A stretch of DNA of 64,000 nucleotides, taken from Poa pratensis (Eukaryota > Streptophyta > Magnoliopsida > Poales > Poaceae). The notes beneath the pieces were generated by a model. It was not told where the DNA came from, made no database searches, and was given only the letters and a program-made list of their open reading frames with translations. The translations under genes and the position numbers were made by a program. Below are positions 33,276 to 43,634 of the stretch, one piece after another (the first letter of the stretch is position 1; each line of letters starts with the position of its first letter). The stretch is taken from positions 75,896,059-75,960,058 of the forward strand of contig CAMZMU010000117.1 in the NCBI GenBank assembly GCA_947311845.1, in the 5' to 3' direction.

Positions 33276-33944
33276 TCACATAGCACCGAGACACCTCCTA
33301 GCAATCTCGTAGCCTAGGCGAGCGTCCAGAGTGGCATACTTGATGCGATAAAAGCTCAATGGAAACTCTCCCCAACCTAATGCGAGGTTCTCTTCTTCCT
33401 CCTTCTTCTTCTCGTCCTCCTTCTTCTTCTTGTTGTTCTTCTTCTTCTTCTTCTCAAGCGTTGTGCCAATAGTAACATTGGCAAGAGTATAGAGACTCGA
33501 AAGATTAGGGTATGTTGGGTTAGGGTGAACGGCCCGCTGGAGGTCGACGGCGGACAAAATATGAATTCCGTAAGGCCCCAGCATACGCTGATCGTTGTTG
33601 ATAGCCGCGCCGCAGAATTTGATGGTTTTGTCCATCAAGAAGTCCTTGAGGGCCTGCGGCACCCGATCAGCGTGGCAAATATGGAACATCAACGTGTCGG
33701 TCGCCACGGAGAATTGCAGGACAGCGGCACGCTGCCTCTCCTCGGGTGTGGCGTCGGTGAACTCGCAGTCGAGGCCCACGATCTTCATCGGTGCGGCGTC
33801 GAGGTAGCGCCTCTTGACGTCGCGGATCCATCTCTCCACGGTTGATGCGCGGAGAGTGACCACGACCTTGAAGTGCATGTCGGCGGCGTCGTCCTTGTAG
33901 TGGTACACCTCGGATCGAGATGGGGGCGCAAGTGGCTCCATGGC
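33276..33944 (-). CDS. DEDDy 3'-5' exonuclease (Werner/WEX-like), CACTA cargo
   Basis: RNase H-like exonuclease that would remove nucleotides from 3' ends of DNA or RNA with two metal ions. 222 residues from MEPLAPP; I prefer this ATG to the one at 33992, because a TATA box at 34016-34024 puts the transcript start near 33990. Motif I is KIVGLDCEF (D58, E60), motif II INNDQRML (D117), motif III YATLDA (Y202, D206), so all catalytic residues are present. A lysine/glutamate-rich linker (about 163-185), absent from ordinary plant WEX proteins, separates motifs II and III and could act as a nuclear signal. Intronless and intact inside a non-autonomous CACTA element. A sister copy lies at 55557-56219. 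Confidence 0.9.
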   Translation of the reverse strand, partial: AMEPLAPPSRSEVYHYKDDAADMHFKVVVTLRASTVERWIRDVKRRYLDAAPMKIVGLDCEFTDATPEERQRAAVLQFSVATDTLMFHICHADRVPQALKDFLMDKTIKFCGAAINNDQRMLGPYGIHILSAVDLQRAVHPNPTYPNLSSLYTLANVTIGTTLEKKKKKNNKKKKEDEKKKEEEENLALGWGEFPLSFYRIKYATLDARLGYEIARRCLGAM

Positions 33945-34013
33945 GCGCGGCAGCGATTCGAGAGAGAAGATTAGAGAGAGGAGATGGTGCATTTGGCAAA
34001 TGGCACTGTAGCT

Positions 34014-34026
34014 CTCTTATATAGAG
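34014..34026 (-). promoter_or_regulatory. TATA box of the exonuclease gene
   Basis: Minus strand CTCTATATAAGAG, about 75 bases upstream of the preferred start codon at 33944. It supports a complete transposon-borne gene with its own promoter rather than a bare coding fragment. Confidence 0.6.
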
Positions 34027-34427
34027 CTAGCAGGGGAGATGAGGAGGCTGGCCGTACGTGGTAATTAATCCGGCCGGCCATATATGTTTCAACTTCCCAA
34101 AATCTATTAAGTGATTTGATCAACTTCCAAAATCGTTTTTCATTCCCCGTGTGATCAACGACCAGCGTGGGAACCCAAGGGTCCTCGTTTGAACATCATT
34201 AGTCGCGGGTTGTATGCAGGACCGGGACTAAAGGGTCCTCGTTTGAACAGATTAGCCGCAGACCCCTTTAGTCCCGGTTTGTATATCAAACCGGGACCAA
34301 AGGTCCCTAACGAGCCGCGACTAATGGTTCGGCCTTTTCGGGGCGACGTGTCCGGACCATTAGTCGCGGCTCAGGCCGCGGCCGGGACTAATGGCCCGGA
34401 CGAAAGGCCTCTTTTTTACTAGTGCAA

Positions 34428-35564
34428 AAAGAGTACTTTTTTTAATAAAAAATTAAGAAGGAAAGAAAACTTGAGGCTACCTGAGGACTGTTTCGCCTCA
34501 ACGAAACATCTGCTTTCGTCACTAGGAGGCGGCAATGACGAAAGACAGGTTTCGTCACTAGAGTGACGAAAGCACTGTGTGCTACATGACAAATATTATT
34601 AAAAAAAAAATCCTATTAGTAGTAGAGTAGCTATCTATGAATATGTGCATAGGCGGTGACGTATCGGGACGGTGGAAAGGGACAAGCTGGAGGGCCCATG
34701 ATTTTGCACGGTCGTGTGATGGACGGCCAGATTGACAGGGACCTGCTTCTGGCTGCGCCGCCCGATTCGTTTGGCTACGTGTGTGTACGTCCGGTTGCCG
34801 CGCTGTCCTTTTTCTTCTTGAAAACAACGCGTGACTGAAGCATCACTCGGCTATAAGCCATTTGAGGTTCTGTTTTTTTTCCGTGTAAAAGAGGATTTCA
34901 TTAAACAAGCAGTGTTACAAGACGCTCACGTTCGAGTTCCTGTTTTATGATTTCAGGACCTGAACCGAGCCATACATGCATGAGTTTGGCGAGACAGTGA
35001 CTAACTCGGACGATCCACTTTTACAAACTTACAAATGCGAACTGAACCAGACAACCTTTTAATTTCCAAGACTAGGTGCAAAAGAGGGGAACGGTCGAGA
35101 GAGGAGTCTGAAATCGCCTGTACCAATTGAATGCTATCTGTATCAGTAACAATTGGGAGCTGGTTGTGTAATAGGGCAAGCTCTAGCCCTTCAAGCTACC
35201 ACCACCACCAGAGCGCGTGTGTGTGTGGGTGGACGCGGTCAAATTATGGCATCTACACCGCCACCTTCAAAGCCTCAAAGATACTGCGGTAGCTACATCA
35301 TGGCTTAGGATTTTTTATACAAAAACATCGTCTGCAATGTTGAAAACATCCCACACACACCCAAGGCTGATATGTTGTCAAGATTCTGGAACTTGTCCTA
35401 GAGTAACATGCATGTTATATACTCCCTAAGTTTCTTGATGTATGGTGTATAGTTCTCATATATATGGTGTATTGCGATTTGTAGAGAATTTTATTTATCA
35501 ATATGGACACGTCGTACAGATTGGAAACGAGGTATTTGGAAGAAGAAGATTAATTATGCAGCCA
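34428..35564. other. Unassigned intergenic DNA
   Basis: 34490-34590 has TTTCGTCAC(TA)/GTGACGAAA motifs in both orientations, probably subterminal repeats of another DNA transposon into which the 12.6-kb CACTA inserted. The remainder (34600-35560) includes a (GT)n tract near 35216 but no gene that I can support. Confidence 0.4.
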
Positions 35565-35581
35565 ATACTACACTCCACTAT

Positions 35582-36430
35582 AAACCTCTGCTTTCCCCTT
35601 CCCCTCTCCTCTACAGTCGAGACAGGGCGAAAGGGAGGAGCTTCGTTTTCCCCGCGTTGCTGCCGGCCAGACCGCCGGTCCCTCCCCTCTCCGCCGGCTG
35701 CTGCGGTGGCGGGAGAGTGGGGGGACCGCGGATCTGTGTTTCCGGTATGTAAATAGCGGTAGGAGTAGGGTTCCTGCGGCCGCCGTTGGGGTGGTGGCGA
35801 TGGCGGCGGTGTGGAATAATTTGCTGCGGCTCCTTCTCCACTTCGGCGGTTGCGTCGAGGAGCTGGCGGCGTCGTGTGCCTGCGGATCCGTCGGATCTAC
35901 GGGATTAGGTTCCAATCGAGTTGGGCGCTGCGGCGGTGTCCTCTTCGAGGTGGATCCCCTGCTCTGGCTGCGCCGTCGCGTTGACGTTTGCTCCGGCGTT
36001 CACGCGCAGCCAAGGAGCTATTTATGTTCTGGAGCTTCGGTTGGAGGTGGAGCGCAGGGCTATGGCGGTTCCGGCTGCGGTCTGCTGCAGAGTTTGGGAG
36101 GAAGATGGGTGGAGGATCCGGCACGGCTGGGTCCAGAGGAGGGGGCGGCCTGGCCGTGCCTGTTCAGCGTTCATGATCCCGTTGCTTGCGGCGGGTGGCT
36201 CTTGCGGTCGTCAACAACGTTGGAGGTTTGCTCTCGTCCTGGTTTGCGGTGGCTTTGCTTTCTTCCTCGTCGACGGTGGTCGATCGGAGGAGGGCTTCGT
36301 GGTGGTCTGCTGCGTTCTTCGCCGTGCTGCTGTTGTTTCTGTTTTCTGTTTTCTGCCTGTGTAGCGTGCGTGTGTTGGTGCTTGTTCTCTGTATCCTGAA
36401 TGAATACACGCTGCTTTTCTAAAAAAAAAA
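35582..36430 (+). mobile_element. Poly(A) retroposon with perfect 17-bp TSD
   Basis: An 849-bp GC-rich sequence ends TACACGCTGCTTTTCT followed by A(10+). It is flanked by the same 17 bases, ATACTACACTCCACTAT, at 35565-35581 and 36431-36447. Long variable duplications plus a poly(A) tail are the hallmark of LINE-type target-primed insertion. No reverse transcriptase is encoded. A 202-residue frame (35791-36399) is Gly/Cys/Leu-rich and unlike any family I know. Best read as a non-autonomous LINE derivative or a processed transcript. Confidence 0.8.
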
Positions 36431-36447
36431 ATACTACACTCCACTAT

Positions 36448-37013
36448 GTCACCATCAGTCCATCAAACGATTGTGGAAACGATGGGCCCACGCGGGCCCT
36501 GCAACTTGTATGGTTCCGTCGCGTCCGCCGATACCAAAATCATACCGGTTAGAGCAAGAGAAATAATAATATAGTCGTCTGTTTGCTATAAGAGCATCTC
36601 TAGTCAGCCCCTGAGTAGGATTAGAATTAAAACTCAAAACTCGCGAATTCTACTACTTAATTCGGAACTCACAACGAAAAACGCTTAGGTGCAAAAAATA
36701 CATGGTTTAGGTGCAAACGCTTGGAAGATCACAATTCAAAACGCTTAGGTGCCTGTTCAAAAAAAAAAAAAACGCTTAGGTGCAAACGCTTGGAAGACCC
36801 ACGTGTTTGACTTCTTTTTGATATGGACCCACGTGTTTGACTACTCAGGCAGCATAGTTCTTTGCTGAGGTTTGACACTCGCGCAAAAACCGTTCGGTTT
36901 CTCACGGAAAAGGACGTCGCATGCAGGCCTACGTTGTCAATCAAAAAAGATTCGCTCGCAGGAAGTGGTGTATGTGGATTAACTACACCCTACCTTACTG
37001 TCTAGTATCCTAC
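36448..37013. other. Intergenic, with tiny retroposon scar
   Basis: No gene. AAACGCTTAGGTGC at 36739-36752 and again at 36769-36782 flanks only CTGTTC plus an A-tract, as if a LINE-type insertion had been truncated to its last six bases. A further ACGCTTAGGTGC copy nearby (36682) makes plain local duplication an alternative. Confidence 0.45.
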
Positions 37014-37016
37014 TCA

Positions 37017-38422
37017 GGGCATCTCCAGCCGCCCCCCAAGCGCCCCTGGCCCAAAATAGCGTCGAAACGGTCGAAATAGCGCCGATTTCTCCCAGTCGTC
37101 CCCCCCAAAAGGCTAAATAGCGCCGTTTGGGCCAAAATTAGCGCCGGCGCTCCCAGGAGCAGGCGGAGGACCCGCGTCGGGATCCGGCGAACAGCGCCTT
37201 CTGGGCCGAGTTCTTCGTCCAGCGCCACGCCCGCGAGCTGTGACAGGGCGCAACGGCCCTGTGGTTGGGCGGAAGAACGTCGGCGGCCGCCGGCAGTGGT
37301 GGGGCGCTCCAGGGCGTACGCTCGCGTACGTGCTGGAGCACATCGCCGGTGGCAACAGGCCGCGACTTTCGATGCCAGCGCGTCCTCCGCCCATCTCCGG
37401 CGCACGGGCGCGTCGTCGTGGTTGCCACGGAGGATGGGCGCCACCTCCTCCTCCTCCTCCGGCGTGCGCTCCTCGTCAACGCTGCCTTCCTACTTGGCGC
37501 CGGCCTTCACTCGGGTCAAGCCGAGCCGGAGGTCACGCCGCCAAGGAGGCCCAGCGACGGCGGCATCATCCTGAACTCCGGCCGCCGCATCTCTTCGCCG
37601 CCAAGAAGGTCCAGCGGCGGCGGCCTTCGCATCAACGAGCGCCGCGCACCGTCGCCTCTCCGCGGCCACGTCCGCCTCGTCAGTCCCAAGACGGAGCCTG
37701 ACGGTACGTCGAAGAAGAAGAAGACGGTGACGAGGGAGTGGACGGCGCCGCCCGAGTATGTCAGGGCGGCGATAAACATGGAGACGCCGGAGGACTCGGA
37801 GGAGTTCCCCGGCGAGAACCTCGCCATCGCCGCCTCCCTCAACGACGTCCTCCGGCGAATGATGACTTCGCCGAAGCCTGGTCGCGCGAGCAGCACGCCA
37901 AGGAAGAGGTGGAGCGCCAGCAGCGTCTCCTCGACGAGGTGGCGGCTCGTCGTTCGGCCGCAGCGGCCCAGCCAGCACGCCGTCGCCTTCCATCTCCCCC
38001 GCCGCCCCGCACTACATCATCCTCGACGAGGACAGCGAGGAGGAGGCGCCGACGATGCTAGGGCCGAGCAGGTGGACGCACCGCCGAGCGACGACGACGA
38101 CGACGGCGGCGGCGACTACACAACGTTCTACAGCCAGTTGGGCATGTAGAGCGCCGTCTTTTAGTTTAAATTTATGTTTTTATTTAAGTTTTATATTTGT
38201 AATCGCCTGAACTATGGCAATTTCGCCTATATAAGTATGAAATTCGCCTAAATTTACACTTTCGCCAAATTCATATATTTTATATTTTTTGGGCTTCGCC
38301 TTGGGTTTCAACACGGCTGGGAAAACGCCGCCCCCAGGACGCAAAATAGCGCCATTGGCCCCCAGGCAGCCCAAAATAGCGCTGGAATTCGGCCTGGGGG
38401 GCCTCAACGGCTGGAGATGCCC
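37017..38422 (+). mobile_element. PIF/Harbinger-like element (1.4 kb) with TCA TSD
   Basis: Starts GGGCATCTCCAGCCG and ends CGGCTGGAGATGCCC: 15-bp perfect inverted repeats followed by AAATAGCG-rich subterminal motifs at both ends. It is flanked by TCA (37014-37016, 38423-38425). Three-base duplications and these termini fit Harbinger-type elements common in Triticeae. No transposase is encoded; the interior is a captured gene fragment. Confidence 0.75.
37265..38149 (+). pseudogene. Captured hypothetical gene inside the Harbinger-like element
   Basis: A GC-rich 294-codon frame includes RRPSDGGIILNSGRRISS, RLVSPKTEPDG and KKKKTVTREW, a basic, P/R/S-rich pattern seen in many Triticeae hypothetical proteins spread by transposons. 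From about 37870 another frame (AEAWSREQHAKEEVERQQRLLDEVAA) looks more natural, so a frameshift is likely. No known domain; I would not call it a working gene. Confidence 0.45.
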
Positions 38423-38425
38423 TCA

Positions 38426-39570
38426 AAGATTGTAATGCCGCTGATTGATCAATAAAGCTCTGGGTTCGCAGAAAAAAAAAGTAAAGGCGCAAGCCGGCTG
38501 GCGGTTGCACAACCTTCTTGTCAGCAATCCGCCGCTCCCATTCACCCGGTTTGTCGTCCTTGCGACACGACGGGGAGGAGAAATTCGGTTTTTGTTCGTG
38601 TAGTGTTTTCGTCCTAAGCTTTTTTAGGTTTTGTGTTTTCTGCGTTAGCGACATGGTGGGTTTCGTTCATCCGTCAGCGTCATCGTGGGGCTGATGCGAT
38701 GGTGCTTGTAGGAATAATGGTCTTCCTGTTGTTGGCACCGGCGAGAGGCTTGAGGAGTCCCATCAAATGGAGCAGTTTCAATCTAACGTCGTGTCTAGGC
38801 GTGACAGCGGGAAGGTGCTGCTCTTGGAGTGTGACAGTGCTGATTATTGTGGTTATGCGGAAGATAGTGGAGGATCCGGCCGCCTGTTAAAGGGTGGGGT
38901 GGCGTTGGCTCCGGATCCGATGTTGAAGATGCTTGGAGGGCTCCTCCGGCCGATGTTCCTTATCGGGATAGATTCAGCCTTACGGGGCTGGTGGCTATTG
39001 CGACTCATAACGCCTTATGACAAGGGATTTCTTCAGCCTCAAGATATGCACCAACGTTTGGTGTTCTTCTTCTTCGTCGACGGCGTAAGACGTGGATGCT
39101 TGGTAGTTGTGGTGATAGCGGTTTGCAGCAGTTTTATCGCTTTTTTTCTCCTAATTTTATGTTGCTTATATTCGTGTCATCTATGTATCCATACTTTTAT
39201 CAATACAAGTAACCTATGCCTGCAGGCGTACAATGTCAGAAAAATAGGATTAAAAAAGGACTGGGCCGGCAGGATGGATCCAATGTCATCTTCGACAATG
39301 AAATGGGTATAATTAAGCTGACTATGGGCGTTGAACAGGAGATCTTCCTTGACTTGCCCGACCTGGATGATAGGCGTCGATGTTGTCCTCATCCTGTAAG
39401 GGAGTAGAGGGTAATGCAAGAACATAATCTCGAAGCATGATAGCTTTATTCTTAGGAATGTTTTCGATGGAGGGGAGTCTTGTTAGTGACCAAGCGTCCG
39501 ACCTGATAGAGTCTTTCAGTTACCGTCAGACCGAAGACCTAACTCCTCCCGAGACCTAACTCCGTCACGT
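38426..39570 (+). other. Retroposon-like remnants, unassigned
   Basis: An A-tract at 38472-38480 follows AATAAAGCTCTGGGTTCGCAG, suggesting a polyadenylated insert. Between 38600 and 39200 the sequence shares short blocks (GGAGGATCCGG; TTCTTCGTCGACGGCG against CTTCCTCGTCGACGGTGG) with the retroposon at 35582-36430, so both may come from one non-autonomous family. No coding domain recognised. 39240-39560 is featureless. Confidence 0.35.
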
Positions 39571-40602
39571 TCAAGAGGAGCTGCGAGGTGGTACACGTCG
39601 AGGCTTTCAGCTCCGTCAAGAAGCACAGCCGCGCGATAACCAGGGACAAGGCCACCGGCGCGGTTCTTGTTCACTGGAAAGGCGCCGCTGAGGCGGTCCT
39701 GGCGAACTGCTCGACGTACGTCGACACGCACGGAGCGGCGCGCGAGCTGGGTGTCGAGCACAAGAAGAAGCTTGACAACGTCATCAACGACATGGAGGTT
39801 GGTGGCCTCCAGGTTATCGTCTTCGCCTACCAGCAGATCGACGACGCCGGGCTGACATTGCTGGGCTTGGTCGGCTTGAAAGACCGGTGCCGACCAGAGG
39901 TCAAGGTCGCCATTGAAGCCTGCGCGAAGGCCGGCGTCGCCGTCAAGATGCTCACGGGCGACAACATCGTCGCCGCCCGCGCAATCGCCACCGAGTGTGG
40001 CATCGTTTCTAACGAGGACGACCCCGACGAGGTCGTCATCGAAGGGTCCAAGTTACGGAACATGCGGAGGGCGCAGCAGCTCGAGATCGTGGACAAGGTC
40101 CGCGTCGTGGCTCGGTCGCGGCCCGTGGACAAGATGCTTCTTGTGAAGCTGCTAAAGCAGAAGGGCCACGTGGTGGGAATGACCGGCAACGGCACCCACG
40201 AAATGCTAGCGCTCAAGGACGCCGACGTGGTGTTGTCCATGCGCGTCCAGGGCACCGACATGACCGACGACACCATCATCCTCAACGACAAGTTCGACAC
40301 GGTGGTGACCGCCATCAGATGGGGCCGCTGCGCCCACAGTTACTTCAAGAGCTTCATCCAATTCCACCTCACCGTCAACGTCGTGGCCATGCTCGTCAAC
40401 TTCGTGTCCGCGATCACAACAGGTAATATTCCTCTGACCACCGTGCAGATCCTGTGGTTGAACCTGGCGATGGGCACAATGAGCGTGCTGGCTGTGGCCG
40501 CGGACAAGCCCGCTGAGGCGCTCATGGGGCGTCCGCCCGTCCCACGCACGGCGCCGCTCATCAGCAACGGCATGTGGCGCAACCTCGCCGCGCAGACGGC
40601 GT
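39550..40602 (+). pseudogene. P2B autoinhibited Ca2+-ATPase (ACA type), truncated and inactive
   Basis: Calcium pump fragment of about 350 codons covering the end of the nucleotide-binding domain (HWKGAAEAVLANC), the P-domain (KMLTGDN) and the membrane helix 5-6 region (FIQFHLTVNVVAMLVNFVSA, TVQILWLNLAMGTMS). The N-terminus, phosphorylation site DKTGT and C-terminal helices are absent. Key residues are lost: the hinge TGDGTNDAP reads TGNGTHEML, and the helix 6 Ca2+ ligand in NxxMDT reads NLAMGT. The frame stays open and runs on into the F-box fragment, ending at 40916. It is likely a gene fragment moved with or next to other fragments. No promoter or intron structure is evident. Confidence 0.9.
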
Positions 40603-41704
40603 TCCAGTTCTCATCCGTGCGGCCCTCGTCTGCAAGCGTTGGCTCAGCATTGCCTCCGACCCTGCTTTTTCTCTGCCACTTCCGCAAGCTCCACCCGCTC
40701 CTTTTGGGCTTCTATCTGAATTGTTGGAATCGTCCTTCCCTGAAGTTCGTTGCAATGCCTCACACCAAGGAGCTCAGCGCCATCATCTGGCGCGCCAGCT
40801 CGGCCTTTGACGCCTACTCCGGTATGTGGGGTTACAATTGCAGTCTCGGAATGGCCGTCTGCTCGGAAAATTTCATGGACGCGGTAGTGCTGCAAGTGTT
40901 GTGCTCAGCCCGTTGAACCTTCAAAGTAGCACGGTGGTCCTCCCGCCACTTCCGTTCATTGGGAAAAAGCTTGGCATGACCATTTGTCCCCTTGGTTACC
41001 TCCTCAATGACCAGACGTGCTTTGCTACGGTATTACTGTTTGGCCAGAAGCGCACTACCGTGCACCTCTATGAATTAATATATGGTGTTTGGAAGAATCA
41101 TACCACGGCTGCAATAGACGATTGCCCGGTGTCATGTTACGGAATCAAGATTCTACTCACCAACCATAGGCTCTACGTCAAAAGCTTCGGAAGCAAGATT
41201 CTTGCGTTTGATTTTATGTCATCGATTCTCTCTGTGATCGAGCTTCCGGAAGAGGTTGAGAGCAAGCATATCATCAGGCTGTCGCACGCAGATGATACCG
41301 GATTTTATCTGGTTCATGTAAAAGAACTTGAGCTCCGCGTTTGGCTCTACACCCACAGGACAAACAGCAACGGGGTGGATGGCGACTGGTTGTTAGTGCA
41401 TACCATTTGTCTACGCGAGGTTTCTGCAAATTTGAGGATGCCAATTCCGGTCCCTGAGAATGTACAAAATTCGATTGCCAAGTTGCACGTGGTTGGGGAC
41501 AATGCGGAGTTCGTGTTCTTGGAGATATGCAGAACTGTCATCTACTTGGACATTACGAGCAGGGCGGCGCAGAAGGTATACACATTGGCACCGGATGAGG
41601 GAGACTTCTTTAGTATCCATCCTTTTGTGATGATCTGGCCTCCTACTTTCCCCTGCCATCAAAGGAAGACTGGACCAAAGGGAACGATGGAGCCAGCGAG
41701 CTAG
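40603..41704 (+). pseudogene. F-box family pseudogene, fused to the ATPase fragment
   Basis: Begins mid F-box (LIRAALVCKRWLSIASDPAF, 40610 on), continues in another frame (FRKLHPLLLGFYLNCW, about 40680), then in a third (RNGRLLGKFHGRGSAASVVL), and stays open to GTMEPAS and the stop at 41704. F-box proteins recruit substrates to SCF ubiquitin ligases; here the F-box helix is cut and at least two frameshifts break the N-terminal half. The open C-terminal part (about 290 codons) is the grass F-box-associated beta domain. Segment 41093-41339 recurs at 11566, and 41376-42263 recurs at 18352. It is the only contiguous copy in the window. Confidence 0.8.
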
Positions 41705-42396
41705 GGAGATGCCTCTGCTTTGAGGCCCGCGGTGGTCGAGGTAATATATACACTGGAGTGTTTCTTTCTTTGCTTAATCGCAATCAATACAACTTCTAAG
41801 TTATGACCATGCATTTTATTTGTATGCTACAGATGGCTTGCGACAAGCATCGGCATATTATGTAAAAAAGAACTGCTAGCCAGTCTGTTGTTGTGGTTCA
41901 TCCAGGCATGGGACGAGAAGAGCAAACAAATGTGAGAGGATGACGGCGATGAGGAGTAGCGGAACTCTACACTGCAGGATCAATCTCTTGATTATTAGCT
42001 TGAAGGCACTACACATTTTGTTGACTGACATTGCTGTGCTTGCTTTGCGCAATGGAGTTTCAACAGAAGTGACCTTTCGTATTGAATTTCTCTGACTTTA
42101 TTTGTTTATATGTCACTTTTGATCACTTTATTTGTTTCGTAAGAAATCCTAACAATTGCCATGCCAGGTGCTAATTCGGTATATGCATGTGCTAGCGTTT
42201 CAAATTCAGTTTTTCAAAACTTTGAGAAAGGAGTAAGGTCCATTTCAGCAGTATTCTAGCAATCTCTACTTAATAATCTGTCTTAACGACATGGTACGCG
42301 TACATCGTACGTCGTATCGTATCTGACCACAACACGATTCCGATCGGTAAATAAACCGGGTCCAGCCACAGCACGATCCCGATCGCTAAAAAACCG
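41705..42396 (+). other. 3' non-coding part of the F-box copy, then repeat shoulder
   Basis: To 42263 this matches the other copy (18681-19239) closely. From about 42290 the DNA consists of diverged CCGATCGGTAAA-type short repeats that continue after the Mutator-like element, so that element was inserted into them. Confidence 0.6.
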
Positions 42397-43122
42397 GGGT
42401 TCGGATCCCCTAGAGTTGTACTCAACTCCACCGGGTGGAGTTGGGCAAATCCCAGCTCTTCTATTCTTCCTATGGCCCAGATTTTACCAACCATAACAAC
42501 CTGTGACTTATCTACGGAGTACTAATTTGGAACCATAAAAAAAAAAATCACTCCCACCAGAAAGAACTTGCTCGAATTCATGTAGCCTCTACTGCGGTGC
42601 GAGCTCCAGGTGTGGCGTCTTACTCCATGAAGGCTGCAAGCTCCCGGTGCGGCGTCGACTCCATGGAGGCTGCAAGCTCGCGATGTGGGGGCGAGCTCTC
42701 GGTGCGGCGTCGACTCCATGGAGGCTGCAAGCTCGCGATGTGGGGGCGAGCTCTCGGTGCGACGTCGACTCCATGGAGGCTGCAAGCTCGCGATGTGGGG
42801 CAAGCTCCCGGTACAGCGGCGACTCAGTGGAGACTGCACGCTAGTGGAGGAGGTCCACACGACTGGGTGAGCTTGTGGCACAGCAGCGACGTTAGTGGAG
42901 GAGGCCGGATTTAGGCCGTCGGCTGGCTGCCGGAGCTGGAGTGTACATGAGCTGATGGAGAATTGGAGAGACGAGAGGAATTGTGTAGATGTCCTGAAGC
43001 TTCACGACCTTATCAAAAGTGGAAAACGATGGTGAAATCTGAGCCATAGAAAGGATAGAATGGCTGTGATTTGCCCAACTCCACCCGGTGGAGTTGAGTC
43101 CAACTCCAGGGGATCCGAACCC
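42397..43122 (+). mobile_element. Mutator-like element with 9-bp TSD
   Basis: Terminal inverted repeats of about 57 bp start GGGTTCGGATCCCCT and continue through CTCAACTCCACCGGGTGGAG to GGGCAAATC, with few mismatches. A perfect 9-bp duplication AAAAAACCG (42388-42396, 43123-43131) is diagnostic of Mutator. At 726 bp it has no transposase. Its centre is a minisatellite (about 42600-42840) with a 57-bp unit around CGACTCCATGGAGGCTGCAA; frames there are repeats, not proteins. Confidence 0.9.
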
Positions 43123-43131
43123 AAAAAACCG

Positions 43132-43634
43132 GAGACACGCGCGCACACGAATCTGATCGGTAAAAAAATCGGAGCCACGCGATCTCATCCGTAAAAAAAT
43201 GGGAGCCTCGTGTGATCGATGAAAAAATCGGAGGTACGTTATCTTGGTAAAGAAAAAGGGAACGGCCCAATACCCTTCATTACAGAACCGGAGCTGACAT
43301 AGCTTTTAGGAAAGTTTGATCGAAGCCTTACTTCCAACAGAAAAAGGATCGTCTTCCAACAGAAAAAAGATCGTCTTTTATTGTAGCAGCCCAGAAAAAA
43401 TCGGACAGATCGACACGGATCAATCAATCTATACATGCACACATACTGTACATACGTATGTGGTCACGTTCGAGCCACCACGTTTCTCTTAGAGCGGCAG
43501 CCATGTTGGCTTTCTTTTAAACATCACAAGACAAGACGGTTAGGGATTTCATTCGGCACACAGCTCAACCTAAATGATTATAGACAATCTAAAATAGTAG
43601 ATTATGAAATAAATCAATAATCTTGGCCGCCCTC
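43132..43634. other. Degenerate short tandem repeats and intergenic DNA
   Basis: Loose 35-40-bp repeats of GATCGGTAAAAAAATCGGAG type run to about 43270 and continue those at 42330-42396. GATCGTCTT(CC/TT) repeats occur near 43350. No gene. Confidence 0.5.

Larger units (their letters stand above)
21867..34424 (-). mobile_element. 12.6-kb CACTA element carrying an exonuclease, with two nested insertions
   Basis: Left end CACTAGTGGAGGCATTCCC, right end TTTTTTACTAGTG, and a 3-bp duplication CAA on both sides (21864-21866, 34425-34427). Subterminal TTTAGTCCCGG motifs cluster at 21905-22080 and 34200-34410. Removing the nested solo LTR and nested CACTA leaves about 2.8 kb: termini, an AT-rich interior with 161-bp repeats, and an intact exonuclease gene. 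There is no transposase, so it is non-autonomous. The termini agree only over CACTAGT; the shared TSD and subterminal motifs are the main support for pairing them. Confidence 0.75.

Noticed and set aside
33525..33845. Antisense frame across the exonuclease (repeated at 55653-55973)
   Set aside because: Shadow of a GC-rich conserved gene; same shadow appears in both copies.
35791..36399. 202-codon frame in the retroposon as a possible secreted Cys-rich protein
   Set aside because: The Cys/Leu run at the end comes from TGCTGTTGTTTCTG-like repeats, and other frames are open too.
39588..40602. Functional calcium pump
   Set aside because: Lacks the phosphorylation domain and has lost hinge and Ca2+-binding residues.
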